Positions 8,345 through 16,531 of a DNA stretch of 64,000 nucleotides are shown here, piece by piece (position 1 is the stretch's first letter; each line of letters starts with the position of its first letter). Both the position numbers and the translations under genes were made by a program. Source of the stretch: Arthrobacter sp. ES3-54 (lineage in GTDB: Bacteria; Actinomycetota; Actinomycetes; Actinomycetales; Micrococcaceae); NCBI RefSeq assembly GCF_029504395.1, contig NZ_JAQFIF010000001.1, positions 372,001 to 436,000 of the forward strand, given 5' to 3'. The notes beneath the pieces were generated by a model. The model was not told the origin of the DNA. It saw only the letters and a list, made by a program, of their open reading frames with translations, and ran no database searches.

Positions 8345-8641
8345 CTAGCCAAAGCCCGGCGACGCCGACCCCTCAGCCGCGGCCCGGGCGCATTCGACGA
8401 GGTCGCGCCACGGACCCGTCAGCGCACGCTCCGGCAGGACCGCCCGGCGCTGATCGGCCCGGATGCTGTACATGAACCGGTCCGGCTGGCCGGTTGTCCC
8501 ACTGATTCCGGCGACGTCGTCCCACGGGCAGGCCTCGATCAGCGGCTGCCACCGGTCGGTGTCGTCCGGCGGCTCGGGCCGGACGGTCCACGTCCTCTTC
8601 ATTCCGGCCACGCCGCCACTGCGCTGGACAGTTATCTTCAT
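8345..8641 (-). CDS. emfourin-type inhibitor of protealysin-like M4 proteases
   Basis: A 98-residue soluble protein resembling emfourin, the small inhibitor encoded beside protealysin genes. Visible features are the MKITVQRSGGVAGMKRTW start, a WQPLIEACPW segment around residues 31-40, and the central DRFMYSIRADQRRAVLPE (about 54-71), followed by an alpha-helical end. It lacks a signal peptide. It is the second gene of a pair: the M4 protease stop lies 42 bases upstream on the same strand. In characterised pairs the inhibitor blocks the mature protease. The assignment rests on the sequence pattern and strict gene pairing. Confidence 0.75.
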   Translation of the reverse strand: MKITVQRSGGVAGMKRTWTVRPEPPDDTDRWQPLIEACPWDDVAGISGTTGQPDRFMYSIRADQRRAVLPERALTGPWRDLVECARAAAEGSASPGFG

Positions 8642-8683
8642 CGGACTCGGATCTCAATTGGACTCGATTTACGGGGGCTTGGC

Positions 8684-9757
8684 TTATCGTCGGGCCCCCG
8701 GGAACTTTACTTTCACAGTTTCCCATGCGGAGCGCACGGCGTCATGTTCCTTGGAATTGTCCCCGAACAGCTCTTTGGCAGAGGCGGCAGTGGCCTTGGC
8801 GAAGGCGCCGAACGTGGCGGTGGGGGACAGCGTGCCGCCCGTCAGCGTCTCGTACCAGATCTGTGCCGGTGCGTCCCAGGCATGGCCGCCGAGGGCCGTG
8901 GCAACCAGGCAGAACGCACGGTTGGGGATTCCGGAGTTGATGTGCACGCCCCCGTTGTCTGCCCTCGTGCGCACGTAGCCGTCCATCGAGTCCGGCTGCG
9001 GGTCCTTGCCGAGCACATCGTCGTCGTACGCCGTTCCAGGAGCCTTCATGGAACGCAAAGCGGTCCCCTGCACCTGATCCGTGAAGAGGCCTTCGCCGAT
9101 CAGCCAGCTAGCCTCCGCCGTCGACTGCTTCCGGACATACTGCTCAACGAGAGCCCCGAAGACATCGGACATCGATTCGTTCAGGGCGCCGGCTTGGTTG
9201 CGGTAGACCAGCCCGGCGGAGTACTGCGTGACGCCGTGGGTGAGCTCGTGCCCGATCACGCTCAGGGATTTCGTGAACCGCTCGAAGACCTGGCCGTCAC
9301 CGTCGCCGAAGACCATTTGCTGGCCGTCCCAGAACGCGTTGTCGTACAGGCGGCCGTAGTGGACCGTGGCATCAAGGCGGAGTCCTTTGCCGTCGATCGA
9401 ATTCCGTCCGAAGGCTTCCGCGTAAAGGCGGTGCGTGTGCCCCAGCCCGTCATAGGCCTCATCGGCGGCGGGATCGCCGGTGGGCGGTTCGCCTTCTTTG
9501 CGGACCACGCTGCCGGGCAGCTGCTCGGCGGACTTGGCGTCATAGACCGTCCGCTCCGGCGCGGAGGGCTTGAGCTCCCGTATCTCCGGATGCCTGCCGG
9601 GCCCGGGCACTGCGCGGGAGGCCTGGAAGCTCGGGACGTGGTGCAGGGCTTCCTTTGCCCCGCGGGCGGCCTTGGAGAACTCCGGCTTTTGCTGTGCTGC
9701 CAACCGGCGGAGCATATAGGGCGGAACGATGGAACAGTACGGAGTTGGAAAGAACAT
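8684..9757 (-). CDS. protealysin-like M4 family zinc metalloprotease
   Basis: A thermolysin-family peptidase of 357 residues. Zinc ligands and catalytic residues are visible: HELTH at 170-174 (His170, Glu171, His174), Glu194 in GALNESMSD, and the transition-state His272 in VHINSGIPN. It has no signal peptide. The start CSIVPPYMLRRLA carries the short PPYxL propeptide motif (12-16) of the protealysin subgroup, distinct from long thermolysin propeptides. Such enzymes are made without a classical signal and cleave themselves between propeptide and catalytic domain. The ATG at 9757 has a good ribosome-binding site (AAGGGGGT). The downstream neighbour is its likely inhibitor. The physiological target is unknown. 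Confidence 0.9.
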   Translation of the reverse strand: MFFPTPYCSIVPPYMLRRLAAQQKPEFSKAARGAKEALHHVPSFQASRAVPGPGRHPEIRELKPSAPERTVYDAKSAEQLPGSVVRKEGEPPTGDPAADEAYDGLGHTHRLYAEAFGRNSIDGKGLRLDATVHYGRLYDNAFWDGQQMVFGDGDGQVFERFTKSLSVIGHELTHGVTQYSAGLVYRNQAGALNESMSDVFGALVEQYVRKQSTAEASWLIGEGLFTDQVQGTALRSMKAPGTAYDDDVLGKDPQPDSMDGYVRTRADNGGVHINSGIPNRAFCLVATALGGHAWDAPAQIWYETLTGGTLSPTATFGAFAKATAASAKELFGDNSKEHDAVRSAWETVKVKFPGARR

Positions 9758-9890
9758 TTGAGACCCCCTTCACGCTTCGGAGCGGGCAGGGTAGCCCGCT
9801 ACCGATGAAAACAGCCTACGAGGGGGCACCGACAATGGGCAGGGGCACAGCCGCTGGATTTCCGCGTTCTTTGGGCGGGATTCAATGCAA

Positions 9891-9926
9891 AAAAACCCCG
9901 CCGTCTCAGTGAGACAGCGGGGTTTT
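9891..9926 (-). terminator. rho-independent terminator of the tRNA gene
   Basis: A near-perfect stem (AAAACCCCGC against GCGGGGTTTT with CGTCTC/GAGACA inside) and a three-base loop. On the minus strand it is followed by a run of T (from the A-run at 9889-9895), so it ends transcription of the tRNA-Arg gene at 9948-10020. Confidence 0.8.
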
Positions 9927-9947
9927 CCCGGTGATGCCGATATTTTG

Positions 9948-10020
9948 TGCCCTCGATTGGAATCGAACCAACGACCTTCTGCTCCGGAGGCAGACGCTCT
10001 ATCCCCTGAGCTACGAGGGC
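9948..10020 (-). tRNA. tRNA-Arg, anticodon CCG
   Basis: The minus strand folds into a complete 73-base cloverleaf. The acceptor stem is GCCCTCG pairing CGAGGGC, the D-loop contains AGGGGAT, and the anticodon stem TCTGC/GCAGA encloses CTCCGGA, giving anticodon CCG, which reads CGG. The T-arm is GTTGG-TTCGAAT-CCAAT and the discriminator is A. CCA is not encoded. A terminator follows 20 bases downstream. CGG is a common arginine codon at this GC content. Confidence 0.97.
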
Positions 10021-10189
10021 ATCCAGGGATCCTGCCGTTACCAGCGGGACGTCCTAGAGCTTAGCAGGAAGGTGGCCTCCAATGGAAAACCATGGAAAAC
10101 CGCCACCCATTTATGGAGACAAGTGGGGGTCAAACGCGTCTTAGGTGCGGGGTCCAGAGCATGGCGGTCCCGCGAATTGGCCGGCCCGC

Positions 10190-11773
10190 TCAGTAGCCGG
10201 TGAACGAATCCACGTGAATCCGGCGGGCGCCGGCGCCACGTGCCGCGGCCCGCAGCGAACTCACGCTGGCGGGCGAGCCGGAGACGAACACTTCCCGGCC
10301 GCCGATGTCGGGCACCAGTTCCTTGAGGGCCGCGGCGTCAACCCTTCGTGAGCCGGCGTCCTCCATGAAGTCCGGCGGCGCCGATCCGTCGGCAAGCCGG
10401 GCCAGGATGCGCGCACCGGAGCGCTGCAGCTCCTCGGCGTAGCCCAGTTCGGCGGCATTCTTTGCCAGGTACAGCAGGACAACGTCGCGGTCTCTGGCTG
10501 AGTCCCCGGCCGAGCTTCCAGCTGGCGCTGCGGCCAGTTGGGCCATGTACGGAGTGATGCCGATTCCGGCCGCGATAAGCAGCACGGGGGTGGCCGGATT
10601 CCGGGGCAGGAGGAAGTCGCCGTTTATCGTGGTGGCGCTGATTCCGTCGCCCGGGGCCAGGGCCAGGAGCGAGCGCTTGGCTGAAGACACCGGCTCCGCC
10701 GTACCCACCCCAATCGTCAGCAGGGCCGCGCCGGGCGCGCTGGTCAGGCTGAACACGCGCCGGATTCCCTTTCCATCACCCTTGCGGGTGCGGCTTCCGC
10801 CCGCCGTGCCTGGCGGCAGGTGCAGCTCCAGGGACTGTCCGGGAAGGAAGCGCACGCGGCGATCCGGGCGGAAGCTGAATTCCGTCGTCGTCGGCGTCAG
10901 CGGGCGGCTGGCGACGAACCGAAGCCGGACCCCGCCGCGCTGTCCAACGGCGAAGGCGAGCACGTTGCCCACGAGCAGCGCCAGCTCGGGGGAGTTGGCC
11001 ACAAAGCCCAGGTTGTAGGGTACCGCGAACAGCACCCCGACGACGGCGGCCAGCGCCAGTTGCTGCCAGCGCCGCGGGGGCAAGGTGAGGGGTTCAGTGA
11101 GCATGAACCCGACGAAGAACAGCACCGGGCGCTGAGCGAACGGCTGCCACAGGGCCTCGGACAGCTCCATCCCGGCCCCCAGGAGGTCCGCGGCCACGAT
11201 GGACACGGCCACCACGGTGAAGACGGCAGCCATAGCGAACTTCCCGGTCCGGTAGAGCACCAGCAGCACCCCCGGCAGCACCAGCCAGAGCATCGCCGGC
11301 GTGGCCGCCCACCAGGTGGCGATGTTGAGCCCGGTCAGCCCGGCCAGGAATGCGCCGGCCGCGGCCGGATTGAAGATGTGGCGGCCGCGCCAGGCCAGCG
11401 TATACTTCGAAGCCGAGGCCAGCACGCAGGCCAGGGCGACGCCGGCGAGCTCCGCCAGCTGGAGGCCCTGAGTCAGCTGGCTAGGCCAGAACAGGAAGTA
11501 CAGCAGCAGGCCGGTGATGAGCGAGGATTCCGTGTGCGGCCGTACGTGGAAGAGTGCGGCGAGGCCCTGGCTGGAGGCGTACGTCAAGCCAAGGCACAGG
11601 GCCAGGTGAGCCAGCATTTCCGGGAGCCCGAACGTCAGCCAGCCCAGCACGTTGAGCAGCAGGCTGTAGCCGGCCAGGACGGCCAGGACCCACAGCACCA
11701 GCCGGTACATGGTGAGCCGGCCCAAAGCGGTGTCCAGCCTCGAACCGAGGGCAGTGGTGGTGATGGCAGTCAT
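10190..11773 (-). CDS. NqrB/RnfD-like membrane domain fused to a flavin-NAD(P)H reductase
   Basis: A 527-residue fusion. Residues about 20-290 hold roughly nine hydrophobic helices like the RnfD/NqrB membrane subunits, including the conserved FNPAAAGAF near 135. Residues about 295-527 form a ferredoxin-NADP+ reductase-like module: the FAD-binding RRVFSLTSAP motif, the nucleotide-binding AAGIGITPYMAQL motif, VFVSGSP, and an aromatic C-terminus (FTGY). I see no SGAT-type flavinylation site in this protein. Its ATG at 11773 overlaps the apbE stop. The layout suggests cytosolic NAD(P)H is oxidised at the reductase domain and electrons pass through the membrane domain to the flavinylated lipoprotein encoded first in the operon. 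The terminal acceptor is unknown. Confidence 0.85.
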   Translation of the reverse strand: MTAITTTALGSRLDTALGRLTMYRLVLWVLAVLAGYSLLLNVLGWLTFGLPEMLAHLALCLGLTYASSQGLAALFHVRPHTESSLITGLLLYFLFWPSQLTQGLQLAELAGVALACVLASASKYTLAWRGRHIFNPAAAGAFLAGLTGLNIATWWAATPAMLWLVLPGVLLVLYRTGKFAMAAVFTVVAVSIVAADLLGAGMELSEALWQPFAQRPVLFFVGFMLTEPLTLPPRRWQQLALAAVVGVLFAVPYNLGFVANSPELALLVGNVLAFAVGQRGGVRLRFVASRPLTPTTTEFSFRPDRRVRFLPGQSLELHLPPGTAGGSRTRKGDGKGIRRVFSLTSAPGAALLTIGVGTAEPVSSAKRSLLALAPGDGISATTINGDFLLPRNPATPVLLIAAGIGITPYMAQLAAAPAGSSAGDSARDRDVVLLYLAKNAAELGYAEELQRSGARILARLADGSAPPDFMEDAGSRRVDAAALKELVPDIGGREVFVSGSPASVSSLRAAARGAGARRIHVDSFTGY

Positions 11774-12642
11774 GAAAACAGGACCCCTTCAAAATCGGCT
11801 GAATATTCCGCGTGCCCGTCCGAATAGGCCGTGAGCCAGGCGAATTCAAACTCCTGCTCCAGCCGCGGACCGTCTACAAAGAACAATGCGGTGGCGAGCG
11901 CATCGGCAACCATAGCGGACCCGGCCATGGCCCAGCTGGCGACGACGCTGCGCACCGGCGCTCCCGTGGTGCCGTCCAGGACATGATGGAACCCGTCGCC
12001 CCAGGCCCGCCGGTTGGCGGCGGAAGCGCAGAGCGCGCCGGCCCCCAGCTGGACGGTGCCGATGGCCCGGGTGGGATCGTAGGGATGCTCGAGGGCAACC
12101 GCCACCGGATCCGGGCCCGGATTCAGCAGGTCCCCGCTGGCATCGATGAAGTGCTCGGCGCAGCCGCCGTCCCGGAGCTGGGCGGAGAGCAGATCGGCCA
12201 GCTGCCCCTTGCCGGCCGCGCCGACGTCGATCACAACCGGAGCCGTGGTGGTCAGCGCGGTGCCCTGCCAATCCAGCACCTCCTCCCAGCGCGGCGCTGG
12301 AACCGGCGCACCGCCCGGGCGCAGGGTGTAGTTGGCGTCGTAGCCCAGGCGCTCCAGGCTGCCGCCGATGAGCGGGGTCATGGCACCCCCGGTGAGCCGG
12401 TACAGCGTGCCGTAGAGCTCGGCCAGGGCGGCTGACTCGGCGGGCAGCTCATAGCGGCCAGGGGTTCGGGCGGCGTCCGCAAGGAGCGAGTCGGGCCGGA
12501 ACCGGGACCACGCGGCGTCGTACCTCTCCACCGTGGCGAGCAATTCACGGCGGTGTTGGCCGGAGAGCCGGGACGGCGTGGATATCTCCCAGCGGGTCCC
12601 GATCCCGTCAAAACTGAAGTGCGTCCAGCCCGGATGCAGCAC
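11770..12642 (-). CDS. apbE: ApbE-like FAD:protein FMN transferase
   Basis: A 290-residue ApbE family enzyme that would attach FMN from FAD to a Thr or Ser of an extracytoplasmic partner. Family motifs are visible: DVGAAGKG (about 159-166) for the usual VDxGGxAKG, FIDASGDLL (about 185) for the nucleotide and magnesium site, HHVLDGTTGAP (about 237), and VADALATALF near the end. No clear signal peptide is visible, so either it acts in the cytosol or the start lies elsewhere. It is central in a three-gene operon: the lipoprotein gene ends 21 bases upstream, and the next gene starts inside its stop codon. The likely substrate is that lipoprotein. Confidence 0.9.
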   Translation of the reverse strand: MLHPGWTHFSFDGIGTRWEISTPSRLSGQHRRELLATVERYDAAWSRFRPDSLLADAARTPGRYELPAESAALAELYGTLYRLTGGAMTPLIGGSLERLGYDANYTLRPGGAPVPAPRWEEVLDWQGTALTTTAPVVIDVGAAGKGQLADLLSAQLRDGGCAEHFIDASGDLLNPGPDPVAVALEHPYDPTRAIGTVQLGAGALCASAANRRAWGDGFHHVLDGTTGAPVRSVVASWAMAGSAMVADALATALFFVDGPRLEQEFEFAWLTAYSDGHAEYSADFEGVLFS

Positions 12643-12663
12643 GATTCCTCTGTCCCTGTCGGG

Positions 12664-13107
12664 CTATTGGGCCTGGGCCTGTGTCTTGATATCCGCCACG
12701 GCCCGGTTGAAGCCGCCGCTGGTCAGCGAGGATCCGGCCACTTTGGACACCTTGATCTCGTCGAGCTTCTTGCCCACCACCTGGGCCTGGATGCCGCTGG
12801 CGAATTCACCCTGGAATTTGCGGGTGTTCGGATTCGACGGGTGCTGCGTGATCTTCACGTCGGACACGGCACCGCTGGCCAACGTCAGCTCCACGCCGAC
12901 GGTCTCAGTGCCGTTGGGCGACTTGTAGTTCCCGTCGGCACTGAATGTGCCGTCCTTGTAGGAACCGGTGCTGGCAGCGGACTCGGACGCCGGGGGCGCG
13001 GCCTCGGCGGCCGGCGCCTGTGCCGACGGGGCGCAGCCAGCCGCAGTTCCGGCCACGGAGAGGCCGGCAATGCCGACGAGGACGCTCTTGCGGAAGGCGG
13101 TATTCAT
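12664..13107 (-). CDS. FMN-binding domain lipoprotein
   Basis: A 147-residue exported protein with one FMN-bind domain (about 55-145). The N-terminus MNTAFRKSVLVGIAGLSVA ends in AAGC, giving a lipoprotein signal with Cys25 as the likely lipidation site, then an Ala/Pro/Ser-rich linker. The flavinylation motif near the C-terminus reads VAGSSLTSGG where typical domains have SGAT-x-T/S. Ser thus stands where Thr normally receives FMN. I start at 13107 because this gives the signal peptide; a longer frame begins at 13158, and neither has a strong ribosome-binding site. It is first in an operon with apbE and the NqrB-like reductase and probably shuttles electrons outside the membrane. Confidence 0.85.
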   Translation of the reverse strand: MNTAFRKSVLVGIAGLSVAGTAAGCAPSAQAPAAEAAPPASESAASTGSYKDGTFSADGNYKSPNGTETVGVELTLASGAVSDVKITQHPSNPNTRKFQGEFASGIQAQVVGKKLDEIKVSKVAGSSLTSGGFNRAVADIKTQAQAQ

Positions 13108-13292
13108 GCGGGACTCGATTCTTTGCGGGAACTCGGACAGCGAACAATGTGCAGGCATTTCAGGGTTGCAGACGTTGATTTCAGGGTAACGGTTCAGCCT
13201 TGGTGCCAGGCACTGACCACCTTGGGTTTTCCCGGAGCCTGACCCCAGCCGTCATGCCAGGCACCAGATTCCGCCACACACGGGCCCACCGG

Positions 13293-13307
13293 TAGGCTAG
13301 AAGTGTG
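13293..13307 (+). promoter_or_regulatory. leaderless promoter -10 of argS
   Basis: TAGGCT at 13293-13298 lies six bases before the GTG at 13305. There is no Shine-Dalgarno sequence, so the argS-led transcript probably starts at its first codon. Confidence 0.6.
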
Positions 13308-14969
13308 ACCCCAGAAGAACTCTCCCTCGCCATTTCCGCCTGCCTGAAGGACGCTGTCTCAGCCGGTGACATCGCCCTTTCCGCAGCCGACATCCCGGAT
13401 GAGGTGCGTGTGGAGCGCCCGAAAAACAGGGACCACGGGGACTGGGCCACCAACGTCGCCCTCCAGCTGGCCAAGAAGGCAGGCATCAACCCGCGGGAGT
13501 TCGCGTCCGTCCTGAGCGCCCGGCTCAATACGATCGCCGGCGTGTCCGCGGTGGACATCGCCGGCCCCGGCTTCCTGAACATCACCGTGGACGCTGCTGC
13601 CGCCGGTACCCTCGCCAAGGCGATCGTCGAGGCAGGTGCCGCCTACGGCACCAACACCGCGCTCGCCGGGCACGTGGTCAACATGGAGTTCGTCTCGGCC
13701 AACCCCACCGGCCCGCTGCACATCGGCCACACCCGCTGGGCCGCCCTCGGCGACGCGATCGCCCGCGTCCTCCGGGCCTCCGGCGCCGACGTCACCGCCG
13801 AGTACTACATCAACGACGCCGGCTCCCAGATGAACGTCTTCGCGAACTCCGTGTTCGCCCGGCTGCATGGCCGGGACGTGCCCCAGGGCGGCTACCCGGG
13901 CCAGTACATCGCGGACCTTGGCCACGAGGTGCTCACCGAGCACCCGGACATCCGCGAACTCACCGAAGTGGCGGCCCTGCCCGTGATCCGGGGCGCCGCA
14001 TACAAGGCACAGATGCGCGACATCAAACAGACGCTGGCCGAGTTCGGTGTCGACTTTGATGTCTACTTCTCCGAACAGGAGCTCCACGACGCCGGCGCAA
14101 TCGAAGACGCCGTCGCCCGCCTGCGCGCACAGGGCCATGTCTTCGACGACGGCGGCGCGGTCTGGCTGCGCACCACCGACTTCGGCGATGACAAGGACCG
14201 TGTGATGGTCCGCGCAAACGGTGAGCCGACGTACTTCGCTGCCGACGCCGCCTACTACCTGTCCAAGAAGGACCGCGGCTACACCGAGAAGATCTACCTC
14301 CTCGGCGCCGACCACCACGGCTACATCAACCGGCTCAAGGCCATCGCGGCCGCCGCGGGCGATGACCCCGAGGTCAACATCGAGGTCCTGATCGGCCAGC
14401 TGGTCTCCGTCAACGGCGCCAAGCTGTCCAAGCGCGCCGGCAACATCATCGAGCTCAAGGACCTCATCTCCTGGCTCGGCAAGGACGCCGTCCGGTACTC
14501 GCTCGCCCGGTTCCCGGCCGATTCGCCGCTGACGCTGGACCCGGACCTGCTGAAGAAGCACAGCAACGAAAACCCGGTGTTCTACGTCCAGTACGCCCAC
14601 GCCCGCTCCCGCGGTGCCGCCCGCAATGCAGTGGCCGCAGGCGTCGAGCGCCGTGTGGACGGCAAAGACAGCTTCAATGCCGCCCTGCTGGAGCATCCCA
14701 CCGAAAACGAGCTGCTCTCGCACCTGGGCAGCTATCCCTCGATCGTGGCCAAGGCCGCCGAGTTGCGCGAGCCGCACCGCGTGGCCCGCCACCTCGAAGT
14801 CATCGCCGGCGCCTACCACCGCTGGTACGACGCCTGCCGCGTGGCACCCTTGGGCGAGGAACCCATCACGGACACCAACCGCACCAGGCTGTGGCTGAAC
14901 GATGCCACCAGCCAGGTGCTGGCCAACGGTCTGGAACTGCTGGGCGTCTCGGCGCCGGAACGGATGTAA
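13305..14969 (+). CDS. argS: arginyl-tRNA synthetase
   Basis: A class I synthetase of 554 residues that charges tRNA-Arg in the cytosol. The HIGH motif is at 139-142 (HIGHTRWAALGDA), and the KMSK equivalent is KLSKRAGN, typical of ArgRS. An N-terminal Add1-like tRNA-recognition domain (about 1-110) and a C-terminal DALR anticodon-binding domain ending in LLGVSAPERM are present. The start is GTG with a leaderless -10. It heads the lysine/threonine pathway genes: lysA begins five bases after the argS stop, the usual actinobacterial argS-lysA linkage. A tRNA-Arg gene lies 3 kb upstream, probably by chance. Confidence 0.97.
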   Translation: MTPEELSLAISACLKDAVSAGDIALSAADIPDEVRVERPKNRDHGDWATNVALQLAKKAGINPREFASVLSARLNTIAGVSAVDIAGPGFLNITVDAAAAGTLAKAIVEAGAAYGTNTALAGHVVNMEFVSANPTGPLHIGHTRWAALGDAIARVLRASGADVTAEYYINDAGSQMNVFANSVFARLHGRDVPQGGYPGQYIADLGHEVLTEHPDIRELTEVAALPVIRGAAYKAQMRDIKQTLAEFGVDFDVYFSEQELHDAGAIEDAVARLRAQGHVFDDGGAVWLRTTDFGDDKDRVMVRANGEPTYFAADAAYYLSKKDRGYTEKIYLLGADHHGYINRLKAIAAAAGDDPEVNIEVLIGQLVSVNGAKLSKRAGNIIELKDLISWLGKDAVRYSLARFPADSPLTLDPDLLKKHSNENPVFYVQYAHARSRGAARNAVAAGVERRVDGKDSFNAALLEHPTENELLSHLGSYPSIVAKAAELREPHRVARHLEVIAGAYHRWYDACRVAPLGEEPITDTNRTRLWLNDATSQVLANGLELLGVSAPERM

Positions 14970-14974
14970 CCGCC

Positions 14975-16531
14975 ATGACGTCAAAATCAGGACAGCCCGC
15001 CAACACAGGACAGCCGGCAAACACAGGACAGTCGGCCGACGCCCGCAACACCGGCAATCCGGGCTCACCGCTCGCGCCGGACTGGCTCGAGGTGCCTGCT
15101 GACCTCAACGCCCTCCACGAACCGCTGTGGGCGGGCGGGGTCACGCGGAACGACGCCGGCGAGCTCACCATCGAGGGGCTGACGGTCAGCGAGCTGCAGC
15201 GCCAGTACGGCACGCCACTGTTCGTGCTGAGCGAGACCGACTTCCGGGCCCGGGCCCGGGCATTCAGCGACGCGTTCAATGATGCCTTCGCCGATATTTG
15301 CGGGGGAGTGGACGTCTACTATGCCGGCAAGTCCTTCCTGTGCACCTCGGTGGTCCGCTGGGTCGAGGAGGAGGGGCTCCGCCTGGACACCGCATCCGGC
15401 GGCGAACTCGCCGTCGCTTTCCGGGCCGGCATCCCCGGCGCCGACGTCGCCCTGCACGGGAACAACAAGTCCGACGGCGAAATCCACCGGGCCCTGGACA
15501 TGCAGCTGGGCCGGATCGTGGTGGACAGCCTCGACGAACTCGAACGCGTCGCCGCGATCGCCGCCAACCGGGGTGACACCGCCAGAGTGATGCTGCGGCT
15601 GACCCCCGGGGTGCACGCCCACACCCACGAATTCATCGCCACTGCCCATGAGGACCAGAAATTTGGGCTCTCCATGGCCGGGGACTCCACGGACCAGGCC
15701 GGGCTGTCCGCCGCAGAGGAAGCGGTGGCCGCGGCGACCGGGCACGCGAGCATCGAGCTGCTGGGCCTGCACTGCCACATCGGCTCCCAGATCTTCGAAC
15801 CGGACGGCTTCGCCCTCGCCGCGGAGAGGCTGCTGGACTTCCTTGCAGCGATGCAGTCGAAGTACTCCATCGTGCTGCCCGAACTTGACCTCGGCGGCGG
15901 CTACGGGATCGCCTACACCCCCGTTGACACCCCGCGCCCGGCTGCCGAGATCGCGCAGGCGATGGCCGCCGTCGTCCGGTCCAAGTGCGCTGCACTGGAC
16001 ATCACCGCCCCCCGGATTTCGATCGAACCCGGCCGCGCGATCGTCGGAAGCACCACGTTCACGCTGTACGAGGTCGGCACGCTCAAGACCGTCCGCGTGG
16101 ATTCCCCCGGTTCCGGGACCACAGCTGGGGCCTCTACCGGCGAGAATGCCGGCGAGGACGTTACGTATCCCCGCCGGTATGTGTCGGTGGACGGCGGGAT
16201 GAGCGACAACCCCCGGCCGGTGCTGTACGACGCGGATTATTCGGCGATTCTCGCCTCGCGGAGCTCCGATGCGGCGCCGCAGCTGTCCCGAGTGGTGGGC
16301 AAACATTGCGAGAGCGGCGACATAGTTGTTAGAGATGTATATCTGCCCGAGGACGTGGCAGCCGGTGATCTGCTTGCTGTACCGGGGACCGGCGCCTACT
16401 GCTGGGCCCTGTCAAGCAACTACAACTATCTGGCCCGGCCGGGCGTAATCGCTATCAGCGACGGATCTGCCCGGCTCATTGTCCGCGGGGAAACCGAAGA
16501 AGATCTGCTCAACCGCGACATGGGAGTCTGA
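14975..16531 (+). CDS. lysA: diaminopimelate decarboxylase
   Basis: A PLP enzyme of 518 residues for the last step of lysine synthesis, meso-diaminopimelate to lysine plus CO2. The PLP lysine is in YYAGKSFL. Other motifs are HCHIGSQI, the phosphate loop DLGGGYG, EPGRAIV, and the dimer-contributed GKHCESGD. It is about 60 residues longer than many LysA proteins because of an Ala/Gly/Gln-rich N-terminus with three copies of an 18-base repeat. I choose the ATG at 14975, five bases after the argS stop; the frame is open further upstream inside argS. hom starts directly after its stop. Confidence 0.96.
   Translation: MTSKSGQPANTGQPANTGQSADARNTGNPGSPLAPDWLEVPADLNALHEPLWAGGVTRNDAGELTIEGLTVSELQRQYGTPLFVLSETDFRARARAFSDAFNDAFADICGGVDVYYAGKSFLCTSVVRWVEEEGLRLDTASGGELAVAFRAGIPGADVALHGNNKSDGEIHRALDMQLGRIVVDSLDELERVAAIAANRGDTARVMLRLTPGVHAHTHEFIATAHEDQKFGLSMAGDSTDQAGLSAAEEAVAAATGHASIELLGLHCHIGSQIFEPDGFALAAERLLDFLAAMQSKYSIVLPELDLGGGYGIAYTPVDTPRPAAEIAQAMAAVVRSKCAALDITAPRISIEPGRAIVGSTTFTLYEVGTLKTVRVDSPGSGTTAGASTGENAGEDVTYPRRYVSVDGGMSDNPRPVLYDADYSAILASRSSDAAPQLSRVVGKHCESGDIVVRDVYLPEDVAAGDLLAVPGTGAYCWALSSNYNYLARPGVIAISDGSARLIVRGETEEDLLNRDMGV
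14990..15043 (+). repeat. three tandem 18-base units in the 5' end of lysA
   Basis: Units at 14990-15007, 15008-15025 and 15026-15043 all begin GGACAG and encode GQPANT, GQPANT and GQSADA. The first two differ at only two positions, which suggests recent slippage in a disordered N-terminal tail. Confidence 0.75.

Noticed and set aside
10082..10103. Two copies of ATGGAAAACC upstream of the tRNA gene
   Set aside because: Ten-base direct repeat only; too short and isolated to support a mobile-element target duplication or an attachment site, even though tRNA genes are common integration sites.
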